Source: Solanum dulcamara
Taxonomy: Eukaryota > Streptophyta > Magnoliopsida > Solanales > Solanaceae
Assembly (NCBI RefSeq): GCF_947179165.1
Contig: NC_077247.1
Location: 8,767,001-8,831,000 of the forward strand
Direction of reading: 5' to 3'
Length of the DNA stretch: 64,000 nucleotides
The first letter of the stretch is position 1. Each line of letters starts with the position of its first letter. The notes under the pieces were generated by a model that saw only the letters and a list, made by a program, of their open reading frames with translations, was not told the DNA's origin and searched no databases. The position numbers were made by a program, and so were the translations under genes. This document shows positions 35,862 through 48,164 of the stretch, one piece after another.

Positions 35862-38800
35862 TGTTACACCCCGTACTTTGGTACCTTAGAACGCTTCTTA
35901 AGCTTTTTAAGTTCCTGGGAAGGCTACTAAGTTTCTTAAAAGTTATTATGCGTGGATACACTACGACACTATCAAACGACTCTAAGGAAGGGAGAATGTG
36001 ATACCTCATAGTAGAGAAGGTTGAAGATGGAGTCATAAGAATCCGGAAGGAATTAGAGCTCAAGTAACGAGTCATAAGACTCGATTTAACTACGTAAGTT
36101 ATAAATGTAAAAGTCTTATATACTTGAGCTACTAGAGGACATACCAAGCCTACATAGCACGGATTACATAGGCTCTTAAAATAAAGTGAGATGACAAACC
36201 TACGAACGGGAGCAAAAACTAGTTTCCGAACTTATGAAAGCAAAGCAAGCAGGTGACAAGCAGGCAGGTGACAAGCAAGTAGGTGACACACCTAGGTGGG
36301 ACCCACACTGCCACATGGCAGCATGTGACTGGCCGAATAAGTTGAGGTGGCACCCTAGGAGTCTGCCACGTGTCACCCTAGGGGGCTGCCATGTGGCACC
36401 TTCTAAAAAGGTGTATATATATGTATTATGTGACTCTTAACTTGTTCATTATCCAAAAATCAGCCAAGGAAGTTGAGAGAAAACGTGAGAGAAAGAGAGA
36501 AAGCTAGGCAGCCACGGATTGAAGAACCCATTTTTAAAGAGGACTGTTGCTACTAATACTATCATAACTCCTTCTGTATAGCTCAGTTTCAAGTGATTCA
36601 AGATGTTTTGGAAAGATATTTCATAGGGATATAACTTTAGTTTATCCTCTACAACCCAGTTTTTCTTTTATCAGCTCGAAAAAGGGTGATAAAGTATGGG
36701 GTAGGTGCTGCCCAGATTTCATTTTGGAAATCCTACACAGACTTCTGTTGGTATTTTGGGCATATCTCTTTGTACAAAATTGTTGTAGGGATGATTCGAA
36801 ATGGTATGCGACCTTGAGACACATGTCTACAACTTTCCTTGAGTCCACAAATCCTGTTTCTGTCAATTACCCCTTCGAAACTAAGAGACAATACGAGACA
36901 GTAAGCTGCGCAGAATTCACATTTTGACAACTTTGGTGAGTTTTGGCCAATTTCGGGTAAGGTAAGGTTTCTCCTTTCAATTTGGAGTTTATGGTGTTTT
37001 TAATAAGGGTATTATATGTCGTTTAAGTTGCTGGAAATGTAAAAACACGATAGAAATGTTTGACGTTGAAGATAATGTAAAATTGAAGTTGTCATAGTGG
37101 AATTGTAATCGAAATGAGGCGTTATGTGTATGGAGGTTGCTGCTGGTTGTGTGGTGCGTGTTTCAGGGTCTAAATATGTTCTAAATAAGGTGGGGGAGCT
37201 GCTGGTTTCAGCCACACGACCCTCCTTTTCGCACGATTAAAGGTTTTATGAAATAAAGGCTAAAGACCCTATTTTAATATCGTAATGTTAAGAAAGTTGT
37301 TTGGAGCCTATGTTGTATAATGTTGCCATGTTTTATGTGTATATGAGTTGCAGGATATTGTTGTTGGTTGGCTGTAGTGATTAGGGATAGAATTGGGAAT
37401 TCGGATAGGGCAAGTTATAGAGGAAATGCTGCCCGAATTCCGTTAACTTCTTAACTAGTTAATAAACTAGTCGAGACTAGTCGAGAAAGGAGAATAAGGA
37501 GTTGGTTCCTATGGGTGCTTGGTTGTGGATTTGGAAGCTAGAAAGTTGAAGGTTACTAATATTAGTATTACCTTCGTGTTAAATAGGTTCAAAGGACGAC
37601 AAGACATGCCGGGCTAAAAGCAGTCGACCAGAGGTATGTGAAGCTTTCTTTTGGCATATTTTTGACATAAGTATGTAAAGCTATTCTTCTCTTATGTTGG
37701 CATGTGTTAGACGTAAGTAATGAATGACATGCATATGAGCTTGGGGTAATTCCATTCATAAATTCCAAGCCTGAACTATGAGTTTCATTCACTCCGTGAT
37801 GATAGAACTTCTATAATAGTTGAGTTGTTGCCTTTTAGGGCTTTATATGATGAAAGGTAGTATGTGTAAAGCCTGTCTCTCCTTCCCTTTGGGATGTCTT
37901 AAATGTAAGTAAATTGAGATACGATTTGAGTATAGAGGTAGTTCCAGTTGTAAGTTGCGAGTATAACTCGTTACTCTAGTTCACTCCTAAATGCTAAGGG
38001 TCTTAAAGTAGTTAAACTACGACCCTCGAGCCTTTTATAGGCTGAATAGTGATTGGAGGTGTAAGCTCCTACACCGGGGGTTCTTGGGCATACTTTATGA
38101 TAATGGTTGAGGGATATTTGATATGCTGATGAGTCCTACATGTATGTATATGCATATTACATTATATATGGATCGGGCCGTCGTTCCTCGACGTTGTTAT
38201 ATGATATGCATGTATACGTATCGGGCCGTCGTACCTCGGCACTATTATGCATTATACGGATCGGGCCGTCATACCTCGTCACTGTTATATGAGACACGGA
38301 TTGGGCCGTTGTTCCTCGGCATTATCATGATATACGGATCGGGCCATCGTACCTTGGCATTATCATTATTATAACATGATATATGGATCGGGCCATCGTT
38401 CCTCGGCAGGTACTTGCGTTATACATGGATCGGACTGTACGTTCCACAGCGCTAAAAGCATATATATGCCTATCATGATAGATGATGTTTTTGTACCATC
38501 GAGCCCCTAGCGAGCCGGGTACAAGGTTGATGAGGGTAGACATGACTCTATTTTGTAAGACGCAGGTATAGTGCTTTATTAACTGTTATACTTGTATCCT
38601 GCATCCCTATTTCAGTGTTGTCATAATTATGATGTTGTATGCCTTATATACTCAGTACATGTATCGTACTGACCCCCCTTTCTTCGGGGGGCTGCGTTTC
38701 ATGCACGCAGGTGCAGACACAGGTTTGGGAGTCCACTAGCTCAGGATTCCACCCAGCAAGTTAAAAGAAGCTCCATTGATTCAGAGCTGAGTTTTGGTAC

Positions 38801-39163
38801 CAAACCTCTGATGTATATATTTATTTATTCAAAGGTATGGTGGGGGCCTTGTCCCGCCATATGATATCGTCACTACTCTTAGAGGTCTGTAGACATATAT
38901 GTGGGTTGTATGTGTAAGTTTTGTTTAGCTGGGTCTACATGATGTATTACAGGTATGTGTTATGGCAGCCGTGTTGGCTTGTGTGCCTTTTCATGTCATG
39001 ACACAAATAAAAGAGGCTACAGGTACATAAAATGCTATGACTCATTGGGATTCTCCTGTACATGATTCTATTATTTATAAATCGGTGTGACTACACCTGA
39101 GTTATATGCATACGGGGGTCCAGGCTGGACTCCAGTCACGGCCTATGGGGCTGGGTCGTGACA
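35862..39163 (+). repeat. Solo LTR D' (3302 bp) inside LTR2
   Basis: Starts TGTTACACCCCG and ends GGGTCGTGACA, flanked by a perfect target duplication GTGGC (35857-35861 and 39164-39168). It is co-linear with the family-D LTRs but clearly more diverged, so it is a distinct subfamily. No internal region is present, so it is a solo LTR. It carries a GGATCGGGCCGTCG-type minisatellite at 38170-38450. No coding sequence was recognised. Confidence 0.92.
38170..38450. repeat. Minisatellite-like GGATCGGGCCGTCGTTCCTCGGC repeats (degenerate)
   Basis: About seven degenerate copies of a GC-rich core (GATCGGGCCGTCG followed by TTCCTCGGC or TACCTCGGC) occur at roughly 40-50-bp spacing, at about 38170, 38220, 38257, 38298, 38336, 38384 and 38427. 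AT-rich spacers containing ATTATA or TATATG separate them. Other family-D LTRs show one or two weak counterparts (for example near 8210 and 8245). Confidence 0.85.
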
Positions 39164-42039
39164 GTGGCGCCTTAGGGGGCTGCCATGTATCACCCTTAGG
39201 GGGGAATGCCACATGTCAAACCTAGGGGATGCCACATGTCACCTCCTAAGGAGGTGTATATATGTATGTTATGCTGAAATATATTTTATTTCAACATGTT
39301 TATCCTTGGAAAAAATAAGAAAAAACATTGAAGGCATAGAGAGAGAGCTACGGATTGGCTCCTTCAAGGTAAGGCTCTGATTTTCGTTCCATAAATTAAT
39401 TATCTAGGTTATACCACGATGAAATAAAGTGTTACTAATGTAAATATATGGTTTGTAACAGCACCAAAAGGATACAAACAGCTCGCTAAAGTTTCAGCAC
39501 GTTAAGGAACTTCCGAAGCCAATTTTCAGCAAGTTTAGGAAGTCGTTTGTTAAGGTATGGTGTGATTATCTTTTACCATGTTTTATTAAGGGTTTGTATA
39601 TATTATGAATGTATAAATATGGAATGGAAACATGAAAATATTCACTTTATGGCTGAAGAATGTTACAGGTCATGTAGGGGCTGTTTTGACGAGATTCTAA
39701 TGGGTTAAAGTTTGGCTAGTGTCGTTGTTATTGAGGTATTGTATTGGGAGTTGTTTTGTGGTGTTGTGGGGATGGACACATGTCTAAATAAGGGTATAAG
39801 TTCTGCTGGTTGCAGCTACATGACACCCTGTTTCATGTGGTTAAGATTTTATGAAATAAAGATTGAAAACTTTATTTTGGTGTCGTAGTTTTGAGCGGGT
39901 TGTTTGGGACTTGTTTTGTGTAATGTTGAAGAGGTATAATTTTGTATTGGCTGATTATTGTTGTTGTTGGTTGGATTCTTAGGTTTTGGGGTTAAATTTA
40001 ACGATCGGATAGGGCAAATTATAGAGGAGATGTTGCCCGAATTCTGTTAACTTCTAACTAGCTAATAGACTAGTCAAGACTCATCAAAATAGACGAATAA
40101 GGAATTGGTTCCTATGGTTAATTGGTGGTAGAATGATAAGCTGGAAGGTCGAATATCACTAACTTTAGTATTACTTTCGTGTTAAATAGGTTAAAGGAGT
40201 AATGAAGCGAGTCTGGATGCGATTAACCCATAACAGGTATGTGACGCTACCCTTTCTTTTCTTTTAGCATGTCTTCAAGTTAAGTAATGAATGATATGAG
40301 CTTGAGGATAAATCTACTCATAAATGCCAAGCATAATTCATGGTCCTTATTTACTTGTTGATGAAATCACTCTTACAGTAATTGAACTAGAGTTTCTCAA
40401 GCCTTCCATATGTTAGGAAGTGATGAGTTTGTAAAGTTATCCTTCTTTTCTCTTGGCATGTCTTGGCCATAAGTGATGGATTTATGAAATGTAGGGGTAA
40501 TTCCATTCATAGAACCTTGAGTATGATTCATAATTCTTATACAATGCTTGATATAAAAACTCCTGCAATAATTGAGTTATTTCCTTTCAAGTCTTCTACG
40601 TGTTGAAAAGCAGTATATGTAAAGCCTATCTCTCTTTTCTTTTGGAATGTATTAAATGTAAGTGAATTGATATATGATATAAGTTTGGAGGGAGTTCCAT
40701 CCATAAGTTTCGTACATAACTCATGACTCGTGTTCACTCCTGAATGCTAGATTTCCTAACCTGAATGCTAGAAGTCCTAAAGTAGTTAAACTACTACCCT
40801 CGAACCTTCTATATGTTGAGTAGTGACTGAGTACGTAAGCTCCTATTTCTAAAGACTCTGTGATGATAAGTGTCTCTGATTTCATAAGCCGTTTGGCATT
40901 ATCTTAATAAAAGTTTATGATTCTTGAGACTCCGTTTGATATGGCCCCTAATGGCCTTTAGAGGAGACTTGAGATGATGATCATTTTGATTTTAAATGAT
41001 AGTTCATGACGATTGTTATACTGAGTCTCAGATGATGAGTTAATTGCATATTGTTACTCACTACTCTACTCGTGCATAATGTTAATACATCTTTCATCGA
41101 GTCCCATAAAGGGCTGGGTACAACTGAGTCCCATAAAGAGCCAAGTATGATATAAAATGACATGATTATTCACTGAGTCTCATAAAGGGCCAGGTATAAC
41201 CGAGTCCCGTAAAGGGTCGGGTACGATAAATGATGATATGAGTGTGATGGTATGTGTGGTGAAATAAGGTGGTATGTGTTGTAATATGATGGTATGTGTG
41301 TGATGGTATGTGTGGTGAAATAAGGTGGTATGTGTTATAATAGCCGAGATACATATGTATATGATATTGGTACGCTATAAATGTACCCCACTCCCTTCAT
41401 CAAGTCCCACAGTGGGTCGGGTATGGTATAGGAGGATGATATACATGCCCTCATTTTATATGATGCCGGTGCAGTGATTTATTAAATGTTATACTTGTTT
41501 CCTGCATCCCTAATTTTATTGTAATCTCACTTATGTTTTGTTATGCTTTATATACTCAGTGCATGTACCCCCTTTCTTCAGGGGCTACATTTCATGCCCA
41601 CGGGTACAGATATTCACTTCGGAGATCCGCCAGCTTAGGATTTTCACCCAGCTATGTTGGAAATGCTCCATTGTCCAGAGCCTAATTTTTGGTGCTAATC
41701 TTCCAATGTATATATTCATTTATTCAGGGGTACGGTGGGGGACTTGTCCCTCTACATATTACCATTGATACTCTTAGAGGTCTATAGACATATGTATGTG
41801 GGTTGTTTGTAAGTTTATTCCAGTTGTGCCTATACAGCGTATTGTAAATGTTGTTACATTATGGCAGCCGTGTCAACTTGCATGCCCTTTCATAATGTGA
41901 TACGAATAAAAGAGGCTACACGTATATAAAAGTGTTATCCCCCACTTGGGTTTGTATGTATAGTTCTTATATCTAATAGTTATGTATACGAGGGTCCAGG
42001 TTGGACCCCAGTCACGCCCTACGGGGTTGGGTAGTGATA

Positions 42040-44908
42040 GAAATAGTATCAGAGCAGTTCATCCTTGGAGTGTCTATAGACCATGTCTAGTAAAGTCTTG
42101 TTTATCAGTGTGTTATGCACCATATCTATAAATAGTAGGCTACAGGACATTTAGGATGTTACTTTTCTTTCATATCTAAAATCGTGCGATAGAGCCGAGT
42201 CATAGCGAATGAAATTCCTCGTACTAACCTATGGTTTTAGCAGCAGGACAACATGGATAGAAGAAGGTGACTGACGGTATTAGAAGTTACAAAGCACACA
42301 GGTAGGAAAAGGCACGAAGGATATATGTAAGGTGAGGTATTTTACCGCGATTAACATATAAAGTTAAAAATGGAAAGGAAAATTAGACAGGGCAGTATAA
42401 CAGGTGCAGTTTGCGTTGGGCATACGAGGTAAGTCCATCATATTATACAGTTATTGATATTGGGTACCCTGTGTGGTTGCGATGTGATATGACCTGAATA
42501 TATATATTGGCCCTGTAAAGCACTGTTGGCATTTTCTGCGTACAGGTGTTGAGATAGTAAAAAATACAGAGGAAACACTGCCCAAATTTTCCCAGAAATA
42601 GAATTAAAAAAGAGAAGAAAGAATAAGCGATAAGTTCATAGTATGCTTTTAAAGTTGATACCGATAGGATAAGTCTAGTGTTATGATAAAGCTCGAAGCA
42701 TGGGTCATCAGAGTGTAAATTCTCCTAAATGGAGAATTTGAGACGATTATAAATACTAGCTAATTACTGATTGGGATAAATGGAATGTAGCTTGATTCAT
42801 TGCTACCTTAAGAATACTACTCGAGTACCAATGTTTAAACTAGATTTGGTACTGTCTATCGAGAATTTTTAAGTACCTCCCAATTGTGTTAGGGTTTCGT
42901 ACATGGGTAACCTAAAGTATAGGTGGTAGAGAGGGAGATATGAATATGGTGCAGTATACCAAATATGTGGGGAAAAGACTCATATTCATCTGAAAAGTTG
43001 AAAATAAACAGACAATGTCATGGATACACCCTAAAGGGGGAAAGTGGATATGAGAAATACAAGCGTGAGATGAAATCAACTAACTTTACAGCATGTTAAT
43101 ATGAATACTTAAACTTCAAGTGAGACCTCATACTGGCATGAGCTAACAAGATCTAAAAGCCAGCAATAAATGGATAGAAGCCAAGGTGATATCTAAGACA
43201 GTGCTGGGAAATTATTGGTAAAGACCTCGAATGGTATGATATCATAGAATGGGTGAGATGAATACGACAAGAGAATAACACTAAGTAACTTAAAGGAATT
43301 TTAAAGAATAGCAAGGCTTTACCTGACTAAAGGTCAAGATGTTGGCAACAAAGTTATTGCCTACTGATATAGCGACATACAAGTAGCACAAGAGAAAGGC
43401 TAAGGAGTCTCTCATAAGGTAGAAAATAAGAGAACTTAAGAGTAAGTAAAGGAAGCAAAATAAGTATGACAAAATAGACTGCAACTGCGTGTCAGTATAA
43501 TGAAATATGTGGAGCGGAATAAGTCAAGAGAAGAAAAGGCTATGAATAGAATTGAACGCACTTTGTACAAAAGTGTACAAGAACAGTTATGCAACCTGCG
43601 AATATTAGTATTCTAAGGATGAGATCAAGTGACTACTTGATAAAAATAATAAGAAGTCAGTAATTGCAATATGATGTGGGGTAAGAGAATTAGAAAGAAA
43701 ATTTGAGTAAAGGCACAGTAGAATATGCCTAGAGTATTACAAGTTGGGATAAGAGAAATTGTATGATAGCTTAAACAAAATTGGGCATCAGAAGCCTGGT
43801 AGCCTATTACAGGAGATGAAAATCCCGACTTGGATATGGAAAGCAATTAATGTGGATTATAGTATAAGCTTACCTCGCATTTTACGGAAGTATGAGTTAT
43901 AGGGGTTATGGTGGATAGGCTGACAAAATCATCTCATTTCCTTCCAGTTAAGACTATATATTCAACTGGGAATGATACGAGACTGTATATATCAGAGAAG
44001 TAGTAGGATTTCACGAAGTCCCCATATTTATTATCTCGAACAGGGAAGTTTAATTTATGGCTAACTTCCGGAGATCACTCCAGAAGGGATTAGGAACATA
44101 GGTGAATCTTGATACAGCATTTTACCCCAGACTAATGTATAGGCCGAGTGTACTATCCCGACGCTAGAAGGAATATTGCCGGCCTGCATTACTGACTATA
44201 GGGGCAGCTGGGATGACTATTTGCTATTTAGTGAATTTGCTTAGGGAAACACAATTGGCAGGCCTAGACATGCCTCAACAGACTTTGGAGTCAACAGAAG
44301 TCATATGCAGATAATTGACGTCGACATTTAAGGTTTGAAGTTGAGGATTGGGTATTCTTGAAAGTGTCACCAGTAAAAGATATAATGAGACTCGACAAAA
44401 AAAAAGAAACTTAGGCTGGGGTACATTGGCCCTTATCCTATCATTCATAGGATAGGCAGAGTTGCCTATGAGTTGGACCTACCATCGGAATTGGGAGTGG
44501 TACACCCAGTCCCTCATATGTCAAGGTATCACAAAGGTATAAGTGACCTTTCTAGAATAGTTACTGTAGAGGAGATCCACGTAATAAGGAGTTATCCTAC
44601 GAGGAGCAACCTATTACTATCATGGCTCAGCAGATTAGAAGGTTGCGAACTAGGGATGAGGCTTCCATCAAAGTCTTATGATGAAATAAGAATAACGAAG
44701 GGTTACCCTGGGAGGCTGAAGAAGAGATGGAAAAGAAATATCCGTATATACTCCTTATGTCTACAGGAAGTCTAAACTCCTGGGTTAGTTGAATCGATGA
44801 ATAAAAGGTCTACGGATGACAACCATTATGGAGAATTCCTAAGGTCCTCGTGCGACCTAATGAGCTTAGTTAACATTCGAGGATGAATGTTCTAAAGGGG
44901 GGGAAGAA
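42040..44908 (+). other. Family-D internal region 2
   Basis: Near-identical to internal region 1 across its length. The primer-binding site is changed further (TAGTATCAGAGC, 42044-42055). The polypurine tract AAAGGGGGGGAAGAA lies at 44894-44908. It lacks RT and RNase H, just as copy 1 does, so the deletion came before the duplication. From 42100 to about 43750 no domain was recognised. Confidence 0.8.
43765..44800 (+). pseudogene. Family-D integrase and chromodomain remnant, copy 2
   Basis: This is the same set of fragments as copy 1: KPGSLLQEMKIPTW (about 43792-43833), VMVDRLTKSSHFLPVKTIYS (about 43908-43967), a decayed second catalytic region, LEGILPACITDYRGSWDDY (about 44164-44220), EVEDWVFLKVSPVKDIMR (about 44338-44391) and a chromodomain remnant at 44590-44750. 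A minus-strand frame at 43625-43846 differs from its copy-1 counterpart (34121-34342) at only two residues, which shows how young the duplication is relative to the decay. Stops and frameshifts are shared with copy 1. It is inactive. Confidence 0.8.
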
Positions 44909-47900
44909 TGTTATGCCCCATACTTTCGTACTTCAGAATGCTTTCTTAAGCTTCTTAAAAGTTTCCACGCAACCCAGTGTATTTATAACGTAACCAAATA
45001 ACTCTAAGGAAGGGAGGATATGATGCCCCATAGTAGGGAAGGTTAGAAATAGAGTTATAAGAATCCGAAAAGAGTTAGAGGCCAAATAATAAGTCGTAGG
45101 TCTCGACTTACTTGCGTAAGCTACTAACTTGGACATTTTACATAACTAAGCGACTTGAGGGCATGTCGAGCTTACGTAGCAAGAATTACATAGGTTCTTA
45201 AAGTAAGATGAGATTACGAATCCACGAAAAAGGCAGAAGGAGACGTAGCAGCAAGTAGGTGATGCACCTACTTGGAAAAAATAGGTGACTCACCTGCTTG
45301 GGGTAGATCCCACTACTACATGGAAGCATGTGAGTGGCCGCATGGATGAGGTGTCACCCTAGGGGGCTGCTATGTATTACCCCTAGGGGGATGCCACATG
45401 TCACCCCTAGGGGATGCCACATGCCACCTCCTAAGGAGGTATATATATGTATGTTATGTTGAAATATATTTCATTTCAGCATGTTTATCCTTGGAAAAAA
45501 GAAGAGAAAACATTGAAGGCAAAGAGAAAGAACTACGAATTGAATCCTTCAAGGTAAGGCTCTGATTTTCGTTCTATAAATTAATCATCTATTTCTTTTT
45601 CTGCTTTTGTGTTAAGCTTATCAAATTTTTTTAATAAATGATTGGCTACAAAGGGATTTTTTTTTAGTGTATACCACGATAAAATAAAGGTGTTATTAAT
45701 GTAAATATATGGTTTGGAGCATCACCAAAAGGATACAAACAGTTTGCTAAAGTTTCAGCACGTTAAGGAACTTCTGAAGCCAATTTTCAGCAAGTTTAGA
45801 AAGCCATTTGTTAAGGTATGGAGTGATTATCTTTTCCCATGTTTTATTAAGGGTTTGGATATGTTATGAATGTATAAATATAAATTGGAAACATGAAAAT
45901 ATTCACTTTACGGCTGAAGAATGTTGCAGGTCATGTAGGGGCTGTTTTGACGAGATTCTAACGGGTTAAAGTTTGGCTAGTGTCGTTGTTATTGTGGTGT
46001 TGTTTTGGGAGTTTTTTTGTGGTGTTGCGGGGCTGGAAACATGTCTAAATATGGGTATAAGTGCAGCTGGTTGCAGCTATGTGACACCCTGTTTTGTGTG
46101 GTTAAGATTTTATGAAATAAAGATTGAAAACCATATTTTGGAATCGTAGTTTTGAGAAGGTTATTCGAGACTTGTTTTGTGTAATGTTGAAGTGGTCTAA
46201 TTATGTATTGGCTTCTTATTGTTGTTTCTTGTTGGATTCTAAGGTTTTGGGGTTAAATTGAACGTTCGGATAGGGCAAGTTATAGAGGAGATACTGCCAG
46301 AATTCTGTTAACTTCTAACTAGCTAATAGACTAGTCGAGACTCATCAAAAAAGGCGAATAAGGAATTGGTTCCTATGGGTAAATGGTGGTAGAAAGTTGG
46401 AAGGTTGAAGGTCACTAACTTTAGTATTACTTTCGTGTTAAATAGGTTAAAAGAGTAATGAAGCGAGTCTGGATGCGATTAACCCATAACAGGTATGTAA
46501 TGCTACCCTTTCTTTTCTTTTGGCATGTCTTCAAGCTAAGTAATGAATGATATGAGCTTGAGGATAAATCTACTCATAAATGCCAAGCGTAATTCACGGT
46601 CCTTATTTACTTCTTAATGAAAGCACTCTTACAGTAATTAAACTAGGGCTTCTCAAGCCTTCCATATGTTAGGAAGTAATGAGTATGTAAAGTTATCCTT
46701 CTTTTCTTTTGGCATGTCTTGGCCATAAGTGATGGATTTATGAAATGTGGGGGTAATTCCATTCATAGAACCCCGAGTATGATTCATAATTCTTATACAC
46801 TGCTTGATATGAAAACTCCTGCAATAGTCGAGTTGTTTCCTTTCAAGTCTTCTACGTGTTGAAAAGCAGTATATGTAAAGCCTATCTCTTCTTTCTTTTG
46901 GAATGTATTAAATGTAAGTGAATTGACATATGATATAAGTTTGGAGGGAGTTCCATCCATAAGTTTCGTACATAACTCATGACTCGTGTTCACTCCTGAA
47001 TGCTAGAAGTCCTAACCTGAATGCTAGAAGTCCTAAAGTAGTTGAACTACTACCCTCAAACCTTATATATGTTGAGTAGTGACTGAGTACGTAAGCTCCT
47101 ATTTATAAGGACTCTGTGATGATAAGTGTCTCTGATTTCATAAGCCATTTGGCATTATCTTAATAAAAGTTTATGATTCCTGAGACTCCGTTTGATATGG
47201 CCCCTAATGGCCTTTAGAGGAGACTTGAGATGATGATCATTTTGATTCTTAAATGATAGTTCATGACGATTGTTATATCGAGCCTCAGATAATGAGTTAA
47301 TTGCATATGGTTAATCACTACTCTACTTGTGCATACTGTTAATACATCTTTCACCGAGTCCCATAAAGGGCTGGGTACGACCGAGTCCCATAAAGAGCCA
47401 AGTATGATATACAATGACATGATTATTCACCGAGTCTCATAAAGGACCAGGTATGACCGAGTCCCATAATGGGTCGGGTATGATATATGATGATATGAGT
47501 GTGATGGTATGTGTGGTGAAATAAGATGGTATGTGTTGTAATATGATGGTATGTGTGTGATGGTATGTGTGGTGAAATAAGGTGGTATGTGTTGTAATAG
47601 CCAAGATACGTATGTATATGATGTTGGTACGCTATAGATGTACCCCACTCCCTTCATCAAGTCCCACAGTAGGTCGGGTATGGTATGAGAGGATGATATA
47701 CATGCCCTCATTTTATAAGATGCAGGTGCAGTGATTTATTAAATGTTATACTTGTTTCCTGCATCCCTAATTCTATTGTAATCTCACTTATGTTATGTTA
47801 TGCTTTATATACTCTGTACATGTATCATACTGACCCTCTTTCTTTGGGGGCTACATTTCATGCCCTCAAGTACAGATATTCACTTCGGAGATCCGTCAGT

Positions 47901-48164
47901 TTAGGATTTCCACCCAGCTATGTTGGAAGTGCTCCATTATTCCGGAGCCTAATTTTTTGTGTTGATCTTCCAATGTATATTTTCATTTATTCAGGGGTAC
48001 GACGGGGGCCTTGTCCCGCCACATTTTACCATTGATTCTCTTAGAGGTCTATAGACATATGCATGTGTGTTGTTTGTAAGTTTATTCCAGTTGTGCCTAT
48101 ACAGCGTGTTGTAGATGTAATTATGTTATGGCAGCCTTGTCGGCTTGCGTGCCCTTTCATTACA
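44909..48164 (+). repeat. Family-D LTR3 (3256 bp), with private insertion and terminal deletion
   Basis: Starts TGTTATGCCCC. Two changes are private: an about 76-bp T-rich insertion at 45591-45666, and loss of about 145 bp just before the end, so that CCCTTTCAT is followed directly by TACA and then the TTGAT target duplication. Corrected for both, it has the same length as LTR2. No coding sequence was recognised. Confidence 0.85.

Larger units (their letters stand above)
35404..42039 (+). repeat. Family-D LTR2, shared central LTR, split by a solo LTR
   Basis: Starts TGTTATGCCCC at 35404, right after the polypurine tract of internal 1, and ends GGGTAGTGATA at 42039, right before the primer-binding site of internal 2. 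It therefore serves as 3' LTR of one unit and 5' LTR of the next. Without the inserted solo LTR and one target copy it is about 3329 bp. The two pieces are 35404-35861 and 39169-42039 (the TSD copies are 35857-35861 and 39164-39168). Confidence 0.87.
29270..48164 (+). mobile_element. Family-D array: LTR-internal-LTR-internal-LTR
   Basis: One insertion of 18.9 kb, bounded by TTGAT at 29265-29269 and at 48165-48169. The order is LTR1 (29270-32539), internal 1 (32540-35403), LTR2 (35404-42039, holding a solo LTR), internal 2 (42040-44908), LTR3 (44909-48164). The two internal regions are near-identical and lack gypsy RT. They retain a leader with primer-binding site, an integrase part, a chromodomain remnant and a polypurine tract. 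The shared-LTR layout is what unequal recombination between LTRs of one element produces. Three paralogous uninterrupted sites in repeat F support the insertion boundaries. Confidence 0.88.

Noticed and set aside
35641..36147. 168-codon minus-strand open frame
   Set aside because: It spans the junction between LTR2 and the inserted solo LTR D', so it is a chance frame created by the insertion.
38170..38450. CRISPR-like array, because of regularly spaced GC-rich repeats
   Set aside because: The repeats are degenerate, the spacers are low-complexity, the locus is inside a plant LTR, and no cas genes are present.
43625..43846. Minus-strand frame with hydrophobic residues, conserved at 34121-34342, as a small membrane protein gene
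   Set aside because: Both copies lie antisense to decayed family-D internal sequence and are similar only because the internal regions are recent duplicates.
29270..48164. Two independent family-D insertions side by side
   Set aside because: No target duplication is found between the units, and the central LTR is shared by both, so one insertion followed by unequal exchange is simpler.
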